Assembly: GCA_023435025.1 (NCBI GenBank)
Contig: JAEYSE010000030.1
Span: 1-64,000, forward strand
Direction: 5' to 3'
Source: Bacillota bacterium
GTDB lineage: Bacteria; Bacillota; Clostridia; Christensenellales; CAG-138
DNA: 64,000 bases
Position numbers and translations under genes: made by a program. How positions within the stretch are numbered: the first letter of the stretch is position 1; each line of letters starts with the position of its first letter. Below, in pieces: positions 42,840-51,829 of this stretch. Below the pieces are notes generated by a model. It searched no databases. It had not been told where the DNA came from and saw only the letters and a program-made list of their open reading frames with translations.

Positions 42840-43391
42840 TTAGCGTTTCTTCTTCGCCTCGTGTAGTTGCGTGTTTTCCTGTACTCGGAACCGGACGATC
42901 TCTTTTACAAGTTCAAGCGGAAGGGGCTTGCTATATGGAAACTGTATTGCCCCTTTGGAAGTTTCATATTCAATGAGCTTGTCCGCATACACCGCCACGC
43001 CATTTGCCCCGGGGTAAAACCCGGTGTGGTTTTTGTTGGCTGCAAAGTGCACCAGGTTGCCATACAGGGTAAACGTGGCCATTCCCCAGCTGATTTTCTC
43101 CTGCGCTTGGGGCGCGGCCTCCCGGATCGCCTGGCGCAGCGTTTGCAGCTTCTCTTGTACTTCCGGTGGAAACTGCGCAATATACTCCCCTACCGCATCC
43201 AGCTTCTCCCCCAAAAACGTGCGCCCCTGCACGTGCAGTTCGGCTTTTAGCACCGCGAGTGCCTTGGGACCTATGCCGTGCAGGCTGGCAATTTCCTCCT
43301 CCGTGCGGGAAGCAAGCTGTTCGAACGTATGGATACCCGCATGATCGAGCGCCCTTTGGGCGGGCTGCCCCAATTTTTGAAAGATTTCCAT
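42840..43391 (-). CDS. HhH plus DUF1801 fusion protein
   Basis: A 183-residue protein. Residues 1-55 are a helix-hairpin-helix (HTFEQLASRTEEEIASLHGIGPKAL) as in RNA polymerase alpha C-terminal domain. Residues 60-180 are a DUF1801/YdhG-like domain (QAQEKISWGMATFTLYGNLVHFAANKNHTGFYPG). DUF1801 has no settled function. The HhH could bind DNA or a protein partner. Confidence 0.8.
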   Translation of the reverse strand: MEIFQKLGQPAQRALDHAGIHTFEQLASRTEEEIASLHGIGPKALAVLKAELHVQGRTFLGEKLDAVGEYIAQFPPEVQEKLQTLRQAIREAAPQAQEKISWGMATFTLYGNLVHFAANKNHTGFYPGANGVAVYADKLIEYETSKGAIQFPYSKPLPLELVKEIVRFRVQENTQLHEAKKKR

Positions 43392-43572
43392 AGTATCCCC
43401 CTTTTTCCTGTTGCAATTTCTCCCAAAGCCTTTGCTTCTATATTACCCGAAAACAAGCCGGTGTCCCATAAAACCAAAATCTCTTATGTAGAAATCAGGA
43501 CGCTTTCAGAGTATTCACAGATTGTTCGTGAAACCCACGAAAAAGTGTCGAACGTCACTTTTTTCGGCAAGC

Positions 43573-43602
43573 AAGCGCCCGCCTCTACAGGCGGGCGCTT
43601 TT
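43573..43602. terminator. Intrinsic terminator hairpin
   Basis: Eleven-bp GC-rich stem AAGCGCCCGCC/GGCGGGCGCTT with loop TCTACA, followed by TTTT on the plus strand. It sits just past the SPFH gene end on the minus strand and probably ends that transcript too. Confidence 0.72.
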
Positions 43603-43646
43603 GGGGGATCGGTGCGGGCTTACACGTCCGCAGGGGGAAGCTTCTT

Positions 43647-45620
43647 TTACGAAACAGTTCCCGTTTTCTCATTCTCGGAAGCCGCATTCCGCAGGGATAT
43701 GCCGAGCTGATCCAGCGTGATGAACTTTAAAAGCGTATCCATGATGGTGCTGCTGCCGGTGTTGCCGGTGGAACCTTCCCCGCCCATGTTGACGACAGTC
43801 TTAGGCACGATATCCACCGACGCATTCTTGATGGCTTCGGCCAGTTTGTCTGTGATTTCCTGGATCACGCGGTATTCTGCGCCGCCGTATGCTTTGACCT
43901 GTGCATCGATCGCCTGCGCCTTGGCTAAACCCACGTTTGTCTCCTTGCTGGCTTCCGCCTCGCCCTCCAGGCGCACCTTGGAGGCGTTCGCCTTGGCAAG
44001 TGCGATGATCTGGTTGGCCTCCTGCTCGGCCTTGCTTGCAAGCGCCGCGCCGTTGTTGCCTTCGATCTCGATCTGGATTTTGGACTTGGTCAAGAAGCTC
44101 TGCTGTTCGGCAACGGCCTGCGCTTCCCTCAGAGATTTTTCGCTTTCCGCTGCCATCTGCTGTTTCTGGTAGGTGACCTTCTTTTCCTCCGCAATCTGCC
44201 GTTCCCGTAGCTGCATCAGGATGTTTTCTATCTGCGAATCGCGAACGGTGGTCTTGGGGGTGCCGATCAGCACTTCCTCCAACTGGAGGTTGTATTTTGC
44301 GAACTTCTCCTTCATTTCCAGCACCGCACGCTCACGAATGGAGCTGCGCTCCTGAATGAGCTCAATAAGAGTCTTGGTCTGCGCCACATCCTTGAAATAC
44401 GCGCTCACCAGAGGATCGAGCGACTGATTGACAAGCATCCCGATATCGCCAAAGCGCTGTATGACCCAGGGCGCCTGCTTGTAATCGATGTGCATAACGA
44501 CCGAAAGCGGCAGGGACGGCTCAAACGCGTCCTTGGTGATGATGTCGACCTCGGTGAGGTTTTCATCGTACTTATGGTCCCCGGTTTCGGACTTGTTCCA
44601 TTTCAGAATGATGTTGGTGGTGGGGACGAGCACCACTTTCCCGGCGTCCGTATTGAACGCGTATTTCCCTGGCATCAGCGGCTTTTCCAGCACGCCCTTG
44701 CAACCCACCTGAACAAGCTCACCATGCTTATAATCAAGCCCGGTGGTATCCACGCCTTCTTTTCCGAAGAAGGAAACAACAACGCCCACAAAGCCGATGG
44801 GTACGACCGTTTTTGCGCGGAACTCTACAGTAGCGAACAGGCGGTTGACGTAGTAGGTACCATCGGTGAGCACCTGAATTTGCTTGCCGCGCCTGCCGCC
44901 AAGCTCCAGGAATTTTTCCGGGTCCTGAAAGCTTGCGTGGCCTTCGCCCACATCGGGCGCGATGATCTCGCCCTGGGCGATGGGCGTGCCGTCGTGCACG
45001 GTGACGATGCCCATCAAGTCGCTGCTTTCTTGCCCGCGTCCCATGATGACCACCGGCGTAAACGCGTTGCGCTCAGAAAGCGTCTTCTGCATGCTGACAA
45101 GCTCCGCAAGCTCCTGTTTGGAGGTGGCGGCAATGGATTTAATGTCGTTGGGCGTGATGACGATAAACTGCGCAAGGTTGATGGCGTACGTACCTTCACG
45201 CAATATCCCGCGCTGGGGGCCCCTCTGTCCGCCGTTCTTTAAAAAGCCGGTCACGTTCTGGAAGTTGTTCGCTTCCGTCACAATGCGCCCCAGTGTCTGC
45301 GTGGGAGCAAGCGGCTGTCCGTCACGCGAGAACAGGTACGCGATCTGGCCCTGCGGCACTGTGATAAGCGGGTACTTGTGTATTTTATACATCAGCACCG
45401 ATCGAAAGTGGATGCCGCCGCGCAGCAGATCCGGCGCGTAACCCGCCTCGCCATTAAGCGCTATAATAGAATCTTTGAGCGATCCCCGAAAGCTCCACCA
45501 CTTTTCCACCACCGCGACCTCGCTGGAAGCGATGACCCGCAGGCCCAATATTTTAAATATGAGCAAGTAGATTGCAAGCGCGCCTCCGATAACTTCCACG
45601 AACAAAAGAATTGGATTCAT
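43647..45620 (-). CDS. Large SPFH/band-7 membrane protein
   Basis: About 657 residues from ATG 45620 (AGGG upstream). An N-terminal membrane helix (residues 4-28) is followed by several related beta modules, seen as ILREGTYAINL, VLTDGTYYVNR and PLMPGKYAFNT. An SPFH/band-7 domain comes next (about 260-430), then a long charged coiled coil (430-600) and a short Gly/Ser-rich tail. SPFH proteins scaffold membrane microdomains as oligomers. It is longer than the flotillin at 48753, and the duplicated beta modules before SPFH recall vault-protein-like architecture. That comparison is inference. Confidence 0.8.
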   Translation of the reverse strand: MNPILLFVEVIGGALAIYLLIFKILGLRVIASSEVAVVEKWWSFRGSLKDSIIALNGEAGYAPDLLRGGIHFRSVLMYKIHKYPLITVPQGQIAYLFSRDGQPLAPTQTLGRIVTEANNFQNVTGFLKNGGQRGPQRGILREGTYAINLAQFIVITPNDIKSIAATSKQELAELVSMQKTLSERNAFTPVVIMGRGQESSDLMGIVTVHDGTPIAQGEIIAPDVGEGHASFQDPEKFLELGGRRGKQIQVLTDGTYYVNRLFATVEFRAKTVVPIGFVGVVVSFFGKEGVDTTGLDYKHGELVQVGCKGVLEKPLMPGKYAFNTDAGKVVLVPTTNIILKWNKSETGDHKYDENLTEVDIITKDAFEPSLPLSVVMHIDYKQAPWVIQRFGDIGMLVNQSLDPLVSAYFKDVAQTKTLIELIQERSSIRERAVLEMKEKFAKYNLQLEEVLIGTPKTTVRDSQIENILMQLRERQIAEEKKVTYQKQQMAAESEKSLREAQAVAEQQSFLTKSKIQIEIEGNNGAALASKAEQEANQIIALAKANASKVRLEGEAEASKETNVGLAKAQAIDAQVKAYGGAEYRVIQEITDKLAEAIKNASVDIVPKTVVNMGGEGSTGNTGSSTIMDTLLKFITLDQLGISLRNAASENEKTGTVS

Positions 45621-45966
45621 TTGATACCCTCCCCATCTTTTTTTATAACTGAAACCTGCCCATTCCCCCCGGCGCATTTTTTCCCTTTTCTACCCATATT
45701 TGGGCGGACTGGGGATTATGCCGGCTTATGGTTATAGCGTATCAGAATACCTATAAAGAGGGTGTTAATATGTCGAAATGACGCATGAAGAAAAAATAAA
45801 GAAGTCCATTTTTTCTCTTCCTGCAAAAATGGGGCATTTTTGCTGCGCTAAGGGGAAAAATCATGTATAATATGTGAAGAATGTTCTCCGTTCCGCTTTC
45901 CCATCCGGTATGGAGAAAATTTATGGAGGAAGCTCCAAATAACACACAGAAAGTAGGTGCCCACTG

Positions 45967-48678
45967 TTGGAACGACCAAATTGGTATGAGTTGAACATCC
46001 ACGACGTGTGCGAAGAGCTTGGCGCCAGCGCACAGACCGGCCTGACTTCTATTGAGGCCAAACGCCGCCTGGAGGAGTCCGGCCCCAATGAGCTGCAGCA
46101 CAAAAAAGGGGCGAGCGTTTTCCAGATGTTTTTGGAACAGCTCAAGGATTACATGGTCATCATACTCATCATCGCCAGCGTTGTCTCCATACTAGTGGGG
46201 GAAGTGGCGGACGCCATTGTGATATTGGGCATCGTCATCATCAACGCGGTACTGGGCGTATTCCAGGAATACCGCGCAGGTAAGGCACTGGAAGCCTTAA
46301 AAAGGATGTCCGCCCCCCACGCCAAGGTGCTGCGAGACGGAGAGCCTGTGACCATACCTGCGCGCGAATTGGTACCCGGCGATACAGTTATATTGGAAAC
46401 AGGGGATTACGTGCCTGCCGACGTGCGGCTGATATCCACCGTCAACCTCAAGGTAGAGGAAGCCGCGCTCACGGGTGAATCCGTGCCTGTAGAAAAGCAC
46501 GCGGAAGCGGAATTGAAGGGCGACGTGGGTCTGGGCGATCAAATCAATTGCGGGTTCATGAGTACGCTTGTCACCTACGGCAGGGGCAGCGGCATTGTCA
46601 CCTCCACGGGTATGAATACCGTAATCGGCAAGATTGCAGAAATGATACAGGAAGAAGAGGCGGAGGATACGCCGCTCCAGAAAAAGCTTGCGAAAATGGG
46701 CAAGCTTTTGGGCACAGGCTGCCTTGTCATCTGCGCCATCGTGTTCGCAATGGGGTTATTGCGCGGGGAGCACCTGCTTGAAATGTTTATGACGGCAATT
46801 AGTCTCGCTGTTGCCGCCATTCCGGAAGGTCTACCCGCTGTTGTGACAATCGTGCTCGCGTTGGGCATGCAGCGCATGGCGAAAAAGAACGCAATCATGA
46901 AAAAGCTGCACGCTGTAGAGACGCTGGGCAGCACCACCGTCATCTGCTCGGACAAGACCGGCACGCTGACGCAGAACCAGATGACGATCGTAAAAATGTA
47001 TGTGCCCGGCCTTTCCATTGACGTACAGGGGGACGGCTATAACCCAGTAGGCTCGCTTACGGTGAACGACGCGGCGCTTGATCTTCAGAAAGAGCCCGCT
47101 GTTAGCCGCCTTGTGGACGTCATGGCGCTGTGCAACGACGCGCGGCTTGAGCATGTGACGGAAAACGGCGCGGACGAATGGCGCATCATAGGCGACCCGA
47201 CGGAAGGCGCCATGATTGTAGCAGCAGCCAAAGCGGGCGTGAAGCAGGAGACGCACAATCAAAAGCTGCCCCGCCTGCAGGAAATCCCGTTCGACTCTCA
47301 GCGTAAGCTGATGACCACGTTCCACCAAATGGACAACGGCGGGTACGCCGCATTTACCAAGGGCGCTCCGGATATCCTGGTGGAGCGCTGCACGCAGATT
47401 TTGCGCCGGGACGGCACGATTTCCCCCATTACAAGCGCGGACGTCGCGGACATACTCAAAGAGAACAAGGCGCTTGCTTCCCAGGCCTACCGCGTGCTCG
47501 CGATGGCGTTTAAACCGGTTACCGACATTCCTTCGCACCCCACGCCGGAAGCTGACGAAAAAGACCTAGTGTTCTCTGGTCTTGTTGGCATGATCGACCC
47601 GCCCCGCACAGAAGCGATAGAAGCCATCAAGGTATGTAAGAGTGCTGGCATCCGTGTGGTCATGATCACGGGCGACTATAAGGACACCGCGGCGGCCATC
47701 GCAAAGCAGCTTGGTATTATCAGTTCCGACGACCAGGTCATGGCCGGGGCAGACTTAAATGCCATGGACGATGAACGGCTCAACGAGACCGCAAAGAACG
47801 TCAATGTATACGCACGCGTTTCGCCCGAGCATAAGGTGCGCATCGTGCAGGCGGTAAGGAACAACGGCGAAATTGCCGCCATGACAGGCGACGGCGTGAA
47901 CGACGCGCCCGCATTAAAGCGCGCGGATATCGGCGTGGCCATGGGCATTACGGGTACGGATGTCACCAAGGAAAGCGCGGATATGATATTGACCGACGAC
48001 AACTTCTCCAGCATTGTGCATGCCGTGGAGGAGGGCCGTGTTATTTACAGCAACATCCGCAAGTTTGTGTTCTTCCTGATGAGCTGCAACGTGGGCGAAA
48101 TACTCATCATATTCCTTTCCATGCTGCTCCAGTGGCCCATCCCGCTGCTGCCCATCCACCTGTTATGGGTCAATCTCTTAACCGACGCGTTCCCGGCCTT
48201 GGCTTTGGGCACCGAGAAAAAGGAACCCGGGCTTATGACGGAGCCTCCGCGCAGCCCCAACGAAAGCATCATCAACAAGGATATGCTGATCAACATCGCG
48301 GTACAGAGCGTGGTGATGACGGCTGCGGTGCTGGGTTCCTTCTATTACGGATGGCAGAACTACGGCATTGAGATGGGCCGCACCTATGCGCTTGTCACCC
48401 TCATCGTCAGCGAGCTGTTGCGCGCCTACACCTGCCGCTCCGAAAAGCATCCGCTCTGGAAGATCGGCTTCTTTTCCAACCGCAACATGAACCTCGCCAC
48501 CATTGCTTCTTTCGGGCTCTTGGTTGTCATCATGCTCATTCCCGGGCTGAGGGACATTTTCAAAGTGTCGACGCTGCACATCCACGATTGGGACTTCGTG
48601 GTACTCGTTGGCATGATGCCGCTGGTGTTCGGCGAGCTCACCAAAGTTGTCAAGAACGCCGTTCGCAAAAAGAAGTAA
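45967..48678 (+). CDS. P-type calcium-transporting ATPase
   Basis: A 903-residue P2-type cation pump. The phosphorylated aspartate is Asp329 in CSDKTGTLTQNQM. IPEGLPAVVTI marks the calcium-type helix 4, with TGES in the actuator domain and MTGDGVNDAPALKRADIGVAMG in the hinge. N-terminal and C-terminal domains are both complete. It probably exports calcium at the expense of ATP; related P2 pumps move manganese or sodium. The start is TTG 45967 with AGGT about nine bases upstream. It is flanked by the two SPFH genes but on the opposite strand. Confidence 0.9.
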   Translation: MERPNWYELNIHDVCEELGASAQTGLTSIEAKRRLEESGPNELQHKKGASVFQMFLEQLKDYMVIILIIASVVSILVGEVADAIVILGIVIINAVLGVFQEYRAGKALEALKRMSAPHAKVLRDGEPVTIPARELVPGDTVILETGDYVPADVRLISTVNLKVEEAALTGESVPVEKHAEAELKGDVGLGDQINCGFMSTLVTYGRGSGIVTSTGMNTVIGKIAEMIQEEEAEDTPLQKKLAKMGKLLGTGCLVICAIVFAMGLLRGEHLLEMFMTAISLAVAAIPEGLPAVVTIVLALGMQRMAKKNAIMKKLHAVETLGSTTVICSDKTGTLTQNQMTIVKMYVPGLSIDVQGDGYNPVGSLTVNDAALDLQKEPAVSRLVDVMALCNDARLEHVTENGADEWRIIGDPTEGAMIVAAAKAGVKQETHNQKLPRLQEIPFDSQRKLMTTFHQMDNGGYAAFTKGAPDILVERCTQILRRDGTISPITSADVADILKENKALASQAYRVLAMAFKPVTDIPSHPTPEADEKDLVFSGLVGMIDPPRTEAIEAIKVCKSAGIRVVMITGDYKDTAAAIAKQLGIISSDDQVMAGADLNAMDDERLNETAKNVNVYARVSPEHKVRIVQAVRNNGEIAAMTGDGVNDAPALKRADIGVAMGITGTDVTKESADMILTDDNFSSIVHAVEEGRVIYSNIRKFVFFLMSCNVGEILIIFLSMLLQWPIPLLPIHLLWVNLLTDAFPALALGTEKKEPGLMTEPPRSPNESIINKDMLINIAVQSVVMTAAVLGSFYYGWQNYGIEMGRTYALVTLIVSELLRAYTCRSEKHPLWKIGFFSNRNMNLATIASFGLLVVIMLIPGLRDIFKVSTLHIHDWDFVVLVGMMPLVFGELTKVVKNAVRKKK

Positions 48679-48696
48679 ACGCAATTACAGAAGAAA

Positions 48697-48728
48697 GCCG
48701 CGCCGGTAAATTCCGGCGCGGCTCTTTT
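48697..48728 (+). terminator. Terminator after the P-type ATPase
   Basis: Ten-bp stem GCCGCGCCGG/CCGGCGCGGC, loop TAAATT, then TCTTTTTATT. Confidence 0.88.
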
Positions 48729-48752
48729 TATTGATTCATCAGCTTTTCTCCG

Positions 48753-50132
48753 TCAGTCAGCGGCCTTAATTCCCTCCGCGTCCGTCCCCAGTATGGAGGG
48801 GAGCTCCATGCCCGCCTGCTTAAAAAGATCGTTCATCGGCGGAATGGATTTGAGCATGCCGGAAAGGAAGTTGGCCGTGGCGGGCGTGCCTGAGCCGTTG
48901 CCCATGCTGTCCCATACCGTGACCTTATCGATCTTGATGTTCTTGATGGCATCCACCTGCATCTGCACAAGCTGTTCGAGCTTATCTGCAATGATAAATT
49001 TCACCGCGGCATCCGGGTCTCCACCCGCGGCCTCGACGAGCTTGTTCATACCAACAGCCTGACGGGTAAGGACTTCCTCAATACCCTTTGCCTGCGCTTC
49101 CATACGCGCAAAAATCGCGTCCGCTTCGCCCTTTGCCTTACGGCGCAGCACTTCCGCCTCGGCCTCCGCGTCAATCTCAGCCTGTTGCTTCTGAATTTCG
49201 GCTTTTACAATAATATCTGCCTGCTGGGATGCGCGAACGAGGTCAGCGCGCGTCTGTTCCGCGTTCTGCTGGGCCACATACGCTTCCTGAAGGGCCATTG
49301 CCGCCTGTACCTTTTCCGCAGCCGTCGCGATGCGCAACGCTTCGGCTTCTTTTTCCCTGCGGCGTGCTTCGGACTGTGCAATTTCAACCTTTGCGGTATT
49401 CTCACCCTGTATGGCGGTGGCGTTCGCGGCCGCGACCTCGATACGCTCATCCTTATGGGCGTTGGCCTGGCCGATTTCACCGTCCCTGTTCTTTTCGGCC
49501 ACGCTCTTTTTCGCGTCGTTGATGGCTTTAGCTGCGGCTTCCTTACCGAGCGCCTCAATATAGCCGGATTCGTCGTTGATGTCCGTCACGTTGACGTTGA
49601 TGAGCCTGAGGCCGATCTTCTTTAACTCAATTTCCACGTTGTTGGAGACGGCGAGCAGGAACTTATCGCGGTCGGTGTTGATTTCCTCAATGTCCATCGT
49701 GGCAATAACAAGGCGCAATTGACCAAATATAATGTCCTTTGCGAGCTCTTGAATCTCCGGCATTTTGAGGCCTAAGAGACGCTCAGCGGCGTTCTGCATG
49801 ATGCCGGGCTCTGTGGAGATACCCACCGTAAAACGGGAAGGTACATCCACGCGGATGTTCTGCTTGGAGAGCGCATTTTTCAGATCCACATTGATGGACA
49901 TAGGCGTTAAATCCATATACCTGAAATCCTGCAACACGGGTATAATAAACGCCGCGCCGCCGTGAATGCACTTTGCCGAGCGATTCTGGCCGCCTTTTTC
50001 CGAACCCACCTTGCCGTAGATGACCAGCACCTTATCCGACGGACATTTGCGGTAGCGCGAAAGTACGCCAAGCAGTACTGCGAACAGCACAACAGCAATA
50101 ATGATAATCCCCGTCAATACGTCTAAACCCAT
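48753..50132 (-). CDS. Flotillin-like SPFH protein
   Basis: A 459-residue flotillin (FloT/YuaG type). One N-terminal membrane helix (about 5-27) precedes the SPFH domain (30-200), then a long Ala/Glu-rich coiled coil with repeated EAEA and QQAE stretches (200-380), and a C-terminal tail. Flotillins organise functional membrane microdomains with NfeD proteins. The nfeD gene is upstream on the same strand, separated by a 248-base hairpin-rich gap. Confidence 0.9.
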   Translation of the reverse strand: MGLDVLTGIIIIAVVLFAVLLGVLSRYRKCPSDKVLVIYGKVGSEKGGQNRSAKCIHGGAAFIIPVLQDFRYMDLTPMSINVDLKNALSKQNIRVDVPSRFTVGISTEPGIMQNAAERLLGLKMPEIQELAKDIIFGQLRLVIATMDIEEINTDRDKFLLAVSNNVEIELKKIGLRLINVNVTDINDESGYIEALGKEAAAKAINDAKKSVAEKNRDGEIGQANAHKDERIEVAAANATAIQGENTAKVEIAQSEARRREKEAEALRIATAAEKVQAAMALQEAYVAQQNAEQTRADLVRASQQADIIVKAEIQKQQAEIDAEAEAEVLRRKAKGEADAIFARMEAQAKGIEEVLTRQAVGMNKLVEAAGGDPDAAVKFIIADKLEQLVQMQVDAIKNIKIDKVTVWDSMGNGSGTPATANFLSGMLKSIPPMNDLFKQAGMELPSILGTDAEGIKAAD

Positions 50133-50380
50133 CTTATATACCCCCTTATATTTAAGTCCGCAGATAAAGCCCTACGGACTTCATCTGCGGGTTTCCTTTG
50201 GGTTAAAAGTGCGTTTTCACGCACTTTTTTCCGCAAATCTGACGCATGCACCCAAATGGCACATATTCCACAAGGAATGATGTGCAGCGAAAGCTGCACG
50301 ACAAATCGTTAGATTTGATCTACTGTGGGGATTGCGATCCCCCATGCCCTACTAAGGATAATAGATTTCCTGTAACCCAA
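50133..50380. other. Hairpin-rich gap between nfeD and flotillin
   Basis: The gap holds a bidirectional terminator-like stem AAAAGTGCG/CGCACTTTT near 50206-50229. Four compact hairpins follow: ATTCC-ACAA-GGAAT (50265-50278), GTGCAGC-GAAA-GCTGCAC (50282-50299), CAAATC-GTTA-GATTTG (50302-50317) and GGGGAT-TGCG-ATCCCC (50327-50342). All have four-base loops. This suggests a structured RNA or palindromic element. The terminator-like stem would reduce flotillin expression relative to NfeD. Confidence 0.6.
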
Positions 50381-51046
50381 TTACGCTTCCCTTTCCACCA
50401 CCAGCACGTCCGACCGCACATCCACCACGCGCACAAAGGCACCCGTAGGAATGGCTTCACCATCGGTAATGGCGTTCACTTCCACAAAACGTTCCTGTAA
50501 TGTCAAGTTGACTTTTCCTTGTCCTTTTCCTCCTGCAGGGACGCGGACATAAACGCGCGCCGTTTGCCCCAGCGCGTTCCTTAAGGAAATATTGCCGCTG
50601 TCCGCCAGCCGCGCGGTAAGCTGTATGAGTTTTGCGACGCCGTACATTGCAAGGGCGCCAAACACAAACCCCACAAACACGGCAAGGCTGCCGGGAATGC
50701 CCGAATTGTGCGCAATAATTGACGTCCAGCCAAATACGGTCAGGAACGCGATGACGCCTTCTAGCGTAAACATTCGCAAAGCGCCATAGCCTGCGCGCGC
50801 GTCAATCCCGCCCGTATCCGTGTGTGTATTGGTATCGCCTGCGGCGTCTCCAATATCCACATCGACCATATCGCCGATATCTCCGCCGCCGGAAGCATCC
50901 CCCGTATCTACCCCGGCGGCGTCATGCCCAAAACCCGCCAGCGTGAGTACAATCTGTATCAGAAGGATCACGCTCGCGGGTATGGCAATGCAATAAAGCA
51001 CCTGCAGCAGTGTGCTAAGCCCCTCCCACCAGGCTGCAATTCCCAT
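50381..51046 (-). CDS. NfeD-family membrane protein
   Basis: About 221 residues. A membrane helix (about 18-40) is followed by an Asp/Gly/Thr-rich acidic loop, two more membrane helices (95-145) and a C-terminal OB-fold (155-221; GQTARVYVRV, GAFVRVVDV). This is the short NfeD/YuaF form partnered with flotillins. ATG 51046 is preferred to the ATG six bases earlier, which abuts GGAGG. Promoter and operator lie just upstream. It is the first gene of the nfeD-flotillin operon. Confidence 0.87.
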   Translation of the reverse strand: MGIAAWWEGLSTLLQVLYCIAIPASVILLIQIVLTLAGFGHDAAGVDTGDASGGGDIGDMVDVDIGDAAGDTNTHTDTGGIDARAGYGALRMFTLEGVIAFLTVFGWTSIIAHNSGIPGSLAVFVGFVFGALAMYGVAKLIQLTARLADSGNISLRNALGQTARVYVRVPAGGKGQGKVNLTLQERFVEVNAITDGEAIPTGAFVRVVDVRSDVLVVEREA

Positions 51047-51061
51047 TGCCATCCTCCTTGT

Positions 51062-51076
51062 GTAAATTATATTTAC
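51062..51076. promoter_or_regulatory. Operator GTAAA-N5-TTTAC, nfeD side
   Basis: Inverted repeat GTAAA-TTATA-TTTAC just downstream of the nfeD -10 box. Same arms and spacing as the copy at 51183-51197. Likely binding site for the XRE regulator encoded at 51220. Confidence 0.65.
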
Positions 51077-51079
51077 TTT

Positions 51080-51108
51080 ATTATATGGTTCAGAATAGAT
51101 CCTGTCAA
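51080..51108 (-). promoter_or_regulatory. Consensus promoter of nfeD-flotillin operon
   Basis: Minus strand: -35 TTGACA at 51108-51103, exactly 17 bases, -10 TATAAT at 51085-51080. A full sigma-A consensus. Confidence 0.85.
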
Positions 51109-51150
51109 TATATGTTCCCTACATTTTATTGATTTCTTTGCTGTTTTCTC

Positions 51151-51179
51151 TTGCCTTACGGCTATAAACTTGTTATTCT
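51151..51179 (+). promoter_or_regulatory. Promoter of the XRE regulator
   Basis: -35 TTGCCT at 51151-51156, 17 bases, -10 TATTCT at 51174-51179 with extended TGT. The operator at 51183-51197 follows immediately. Confidence 0.68.
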
Positions 51180-51182
51180 ATA

Positions 51183-51197
51183 GTAAATTAATTTTAC
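51183..51197. promoter_or_regulatory. Operator GTAAA-N5-TTTAC, regulator side
   Basis: Inverted repeat GTAAA-TTAAT-TTTAC, extended to TAGTAAA/TTTACTA. It overlaps the expected transcript start of the XRE gene, implying autoregulation. Confidence 0.65.
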
Positions 51198-51219
51198 TAT
51201 CCGGATTGGAGTGTCAGCG

Positions 51220-51720
51220 TTGGATACCAAGGAACTGGGAAGGCGGTTAAAGGAAGCAAGACTATCGAAAAGGCTCACCCAGGCCGAGGTCGTGGGGGAT
51301 TTTATCACACGCAATATGCTCAGCCAGATCGAAAGCGGGGCGGCCATGCCCAGCATGAAGACGCTCGCCTATCTGTCAGAGCAGCTCTGCGTGCCGCTCT
51401 CCCAACTGCTCGACACCCCTTCGGAGGCCGATGCGGTAGATGAACTCAACTGTGCCAAACGCGCGTTTTCTGCCGGGGACTTTCCGCTTGCCCTCACAAT
51501 TGCAAGAAGGCTGGAGCTGCCCTTCTTTGACGAAGCGAACGCCATACTCTCCCGTGCCCATCTTTCACTGGCGCAACGCTATTTAAAGGAACGGGAATTC
51601 GCGTCCGCGTCCGAGCAGGCGCGGCTGGCTGCGGAAAAGGCCCAGCTTGGCATATACGCCTCCCGCTCACTGCGCTCGGAAGCCCTTCTGTTGCTGGACG
51701 AAGCCCAAATTAAACGCTAG
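51220..51720 (+). CDS. XRE-family regulator with helical C-terminal domain
   Basis: About 166 residues. Residues 1-65 are a helix-turn-helix (RLKEARLSKRLTQAEVVGDF, NMLSQIESG). The rest is helical and rich in Ala/Leu/Glu, similar to TPR-like sensor regions. TTG 51220 has GGAG nine bases upstream; a GTG at 51211 is too close to it. It is divergent from nfeD-flotillin, and the same inverted repeat lies at both promoters. The signal sensed is unknown. Confidence 0.83.
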   Translation: MDTKELGRRLKEARLSKRLTQAEVVGDFITRNMLSQIESGAAMPSMKTLAYLSEQLCVPLSQLLDTPSEADAVDELNCAKRAFSAGDFPLALTIARRLELPFFDEANAILSRAHLSLAQRYLKEREFASASEQARLAAEKAQLGIYASRSLRSEALLLLDEAQIKR

Positions 51721-51722
51721 AA

Positions 51723-51737
51723 GTAAATTTCTTTTAT
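51723..51737. promoter_or_regulatory. Imperfect third copy of the operator
   Basis: GTAAA-TTTCT-TTTAT just after the regulator stop and about 90 bases ahead of the adenosyltransferase start. One mismatch in the right arm. It may extend regulation to that gene. Confidence 0.35.
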
Positions 51738-51829
51738 ATTGACGCGGCGGAGCCGAAAAAAGATGCAGGGTTTGTCACTTTCTTATGTGTATTGTTGTCT
51801 GGGCTTGGCCAGAACGGAAAGGGGCTCTC

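Noticed and set aside
44490..45242. 250-residue plus-strand frame
   Set aside because: Antisense to the SPFH gene, low-complexity His/Asp/Arg composition and no ribosome binding site.
50133..50380. Possible riboswitch ahead of the flotillin gene
   Set aside because: The hairpins match no riboswitch class I know; kept only as structured DNA/RNA of unknown role.
51721..51829. Cobalamin riboswitch ahead of the adenosyltransferase
   Set aside because: The leader is only about 110 bases and lacks the B12-box; no aptamer can fit.
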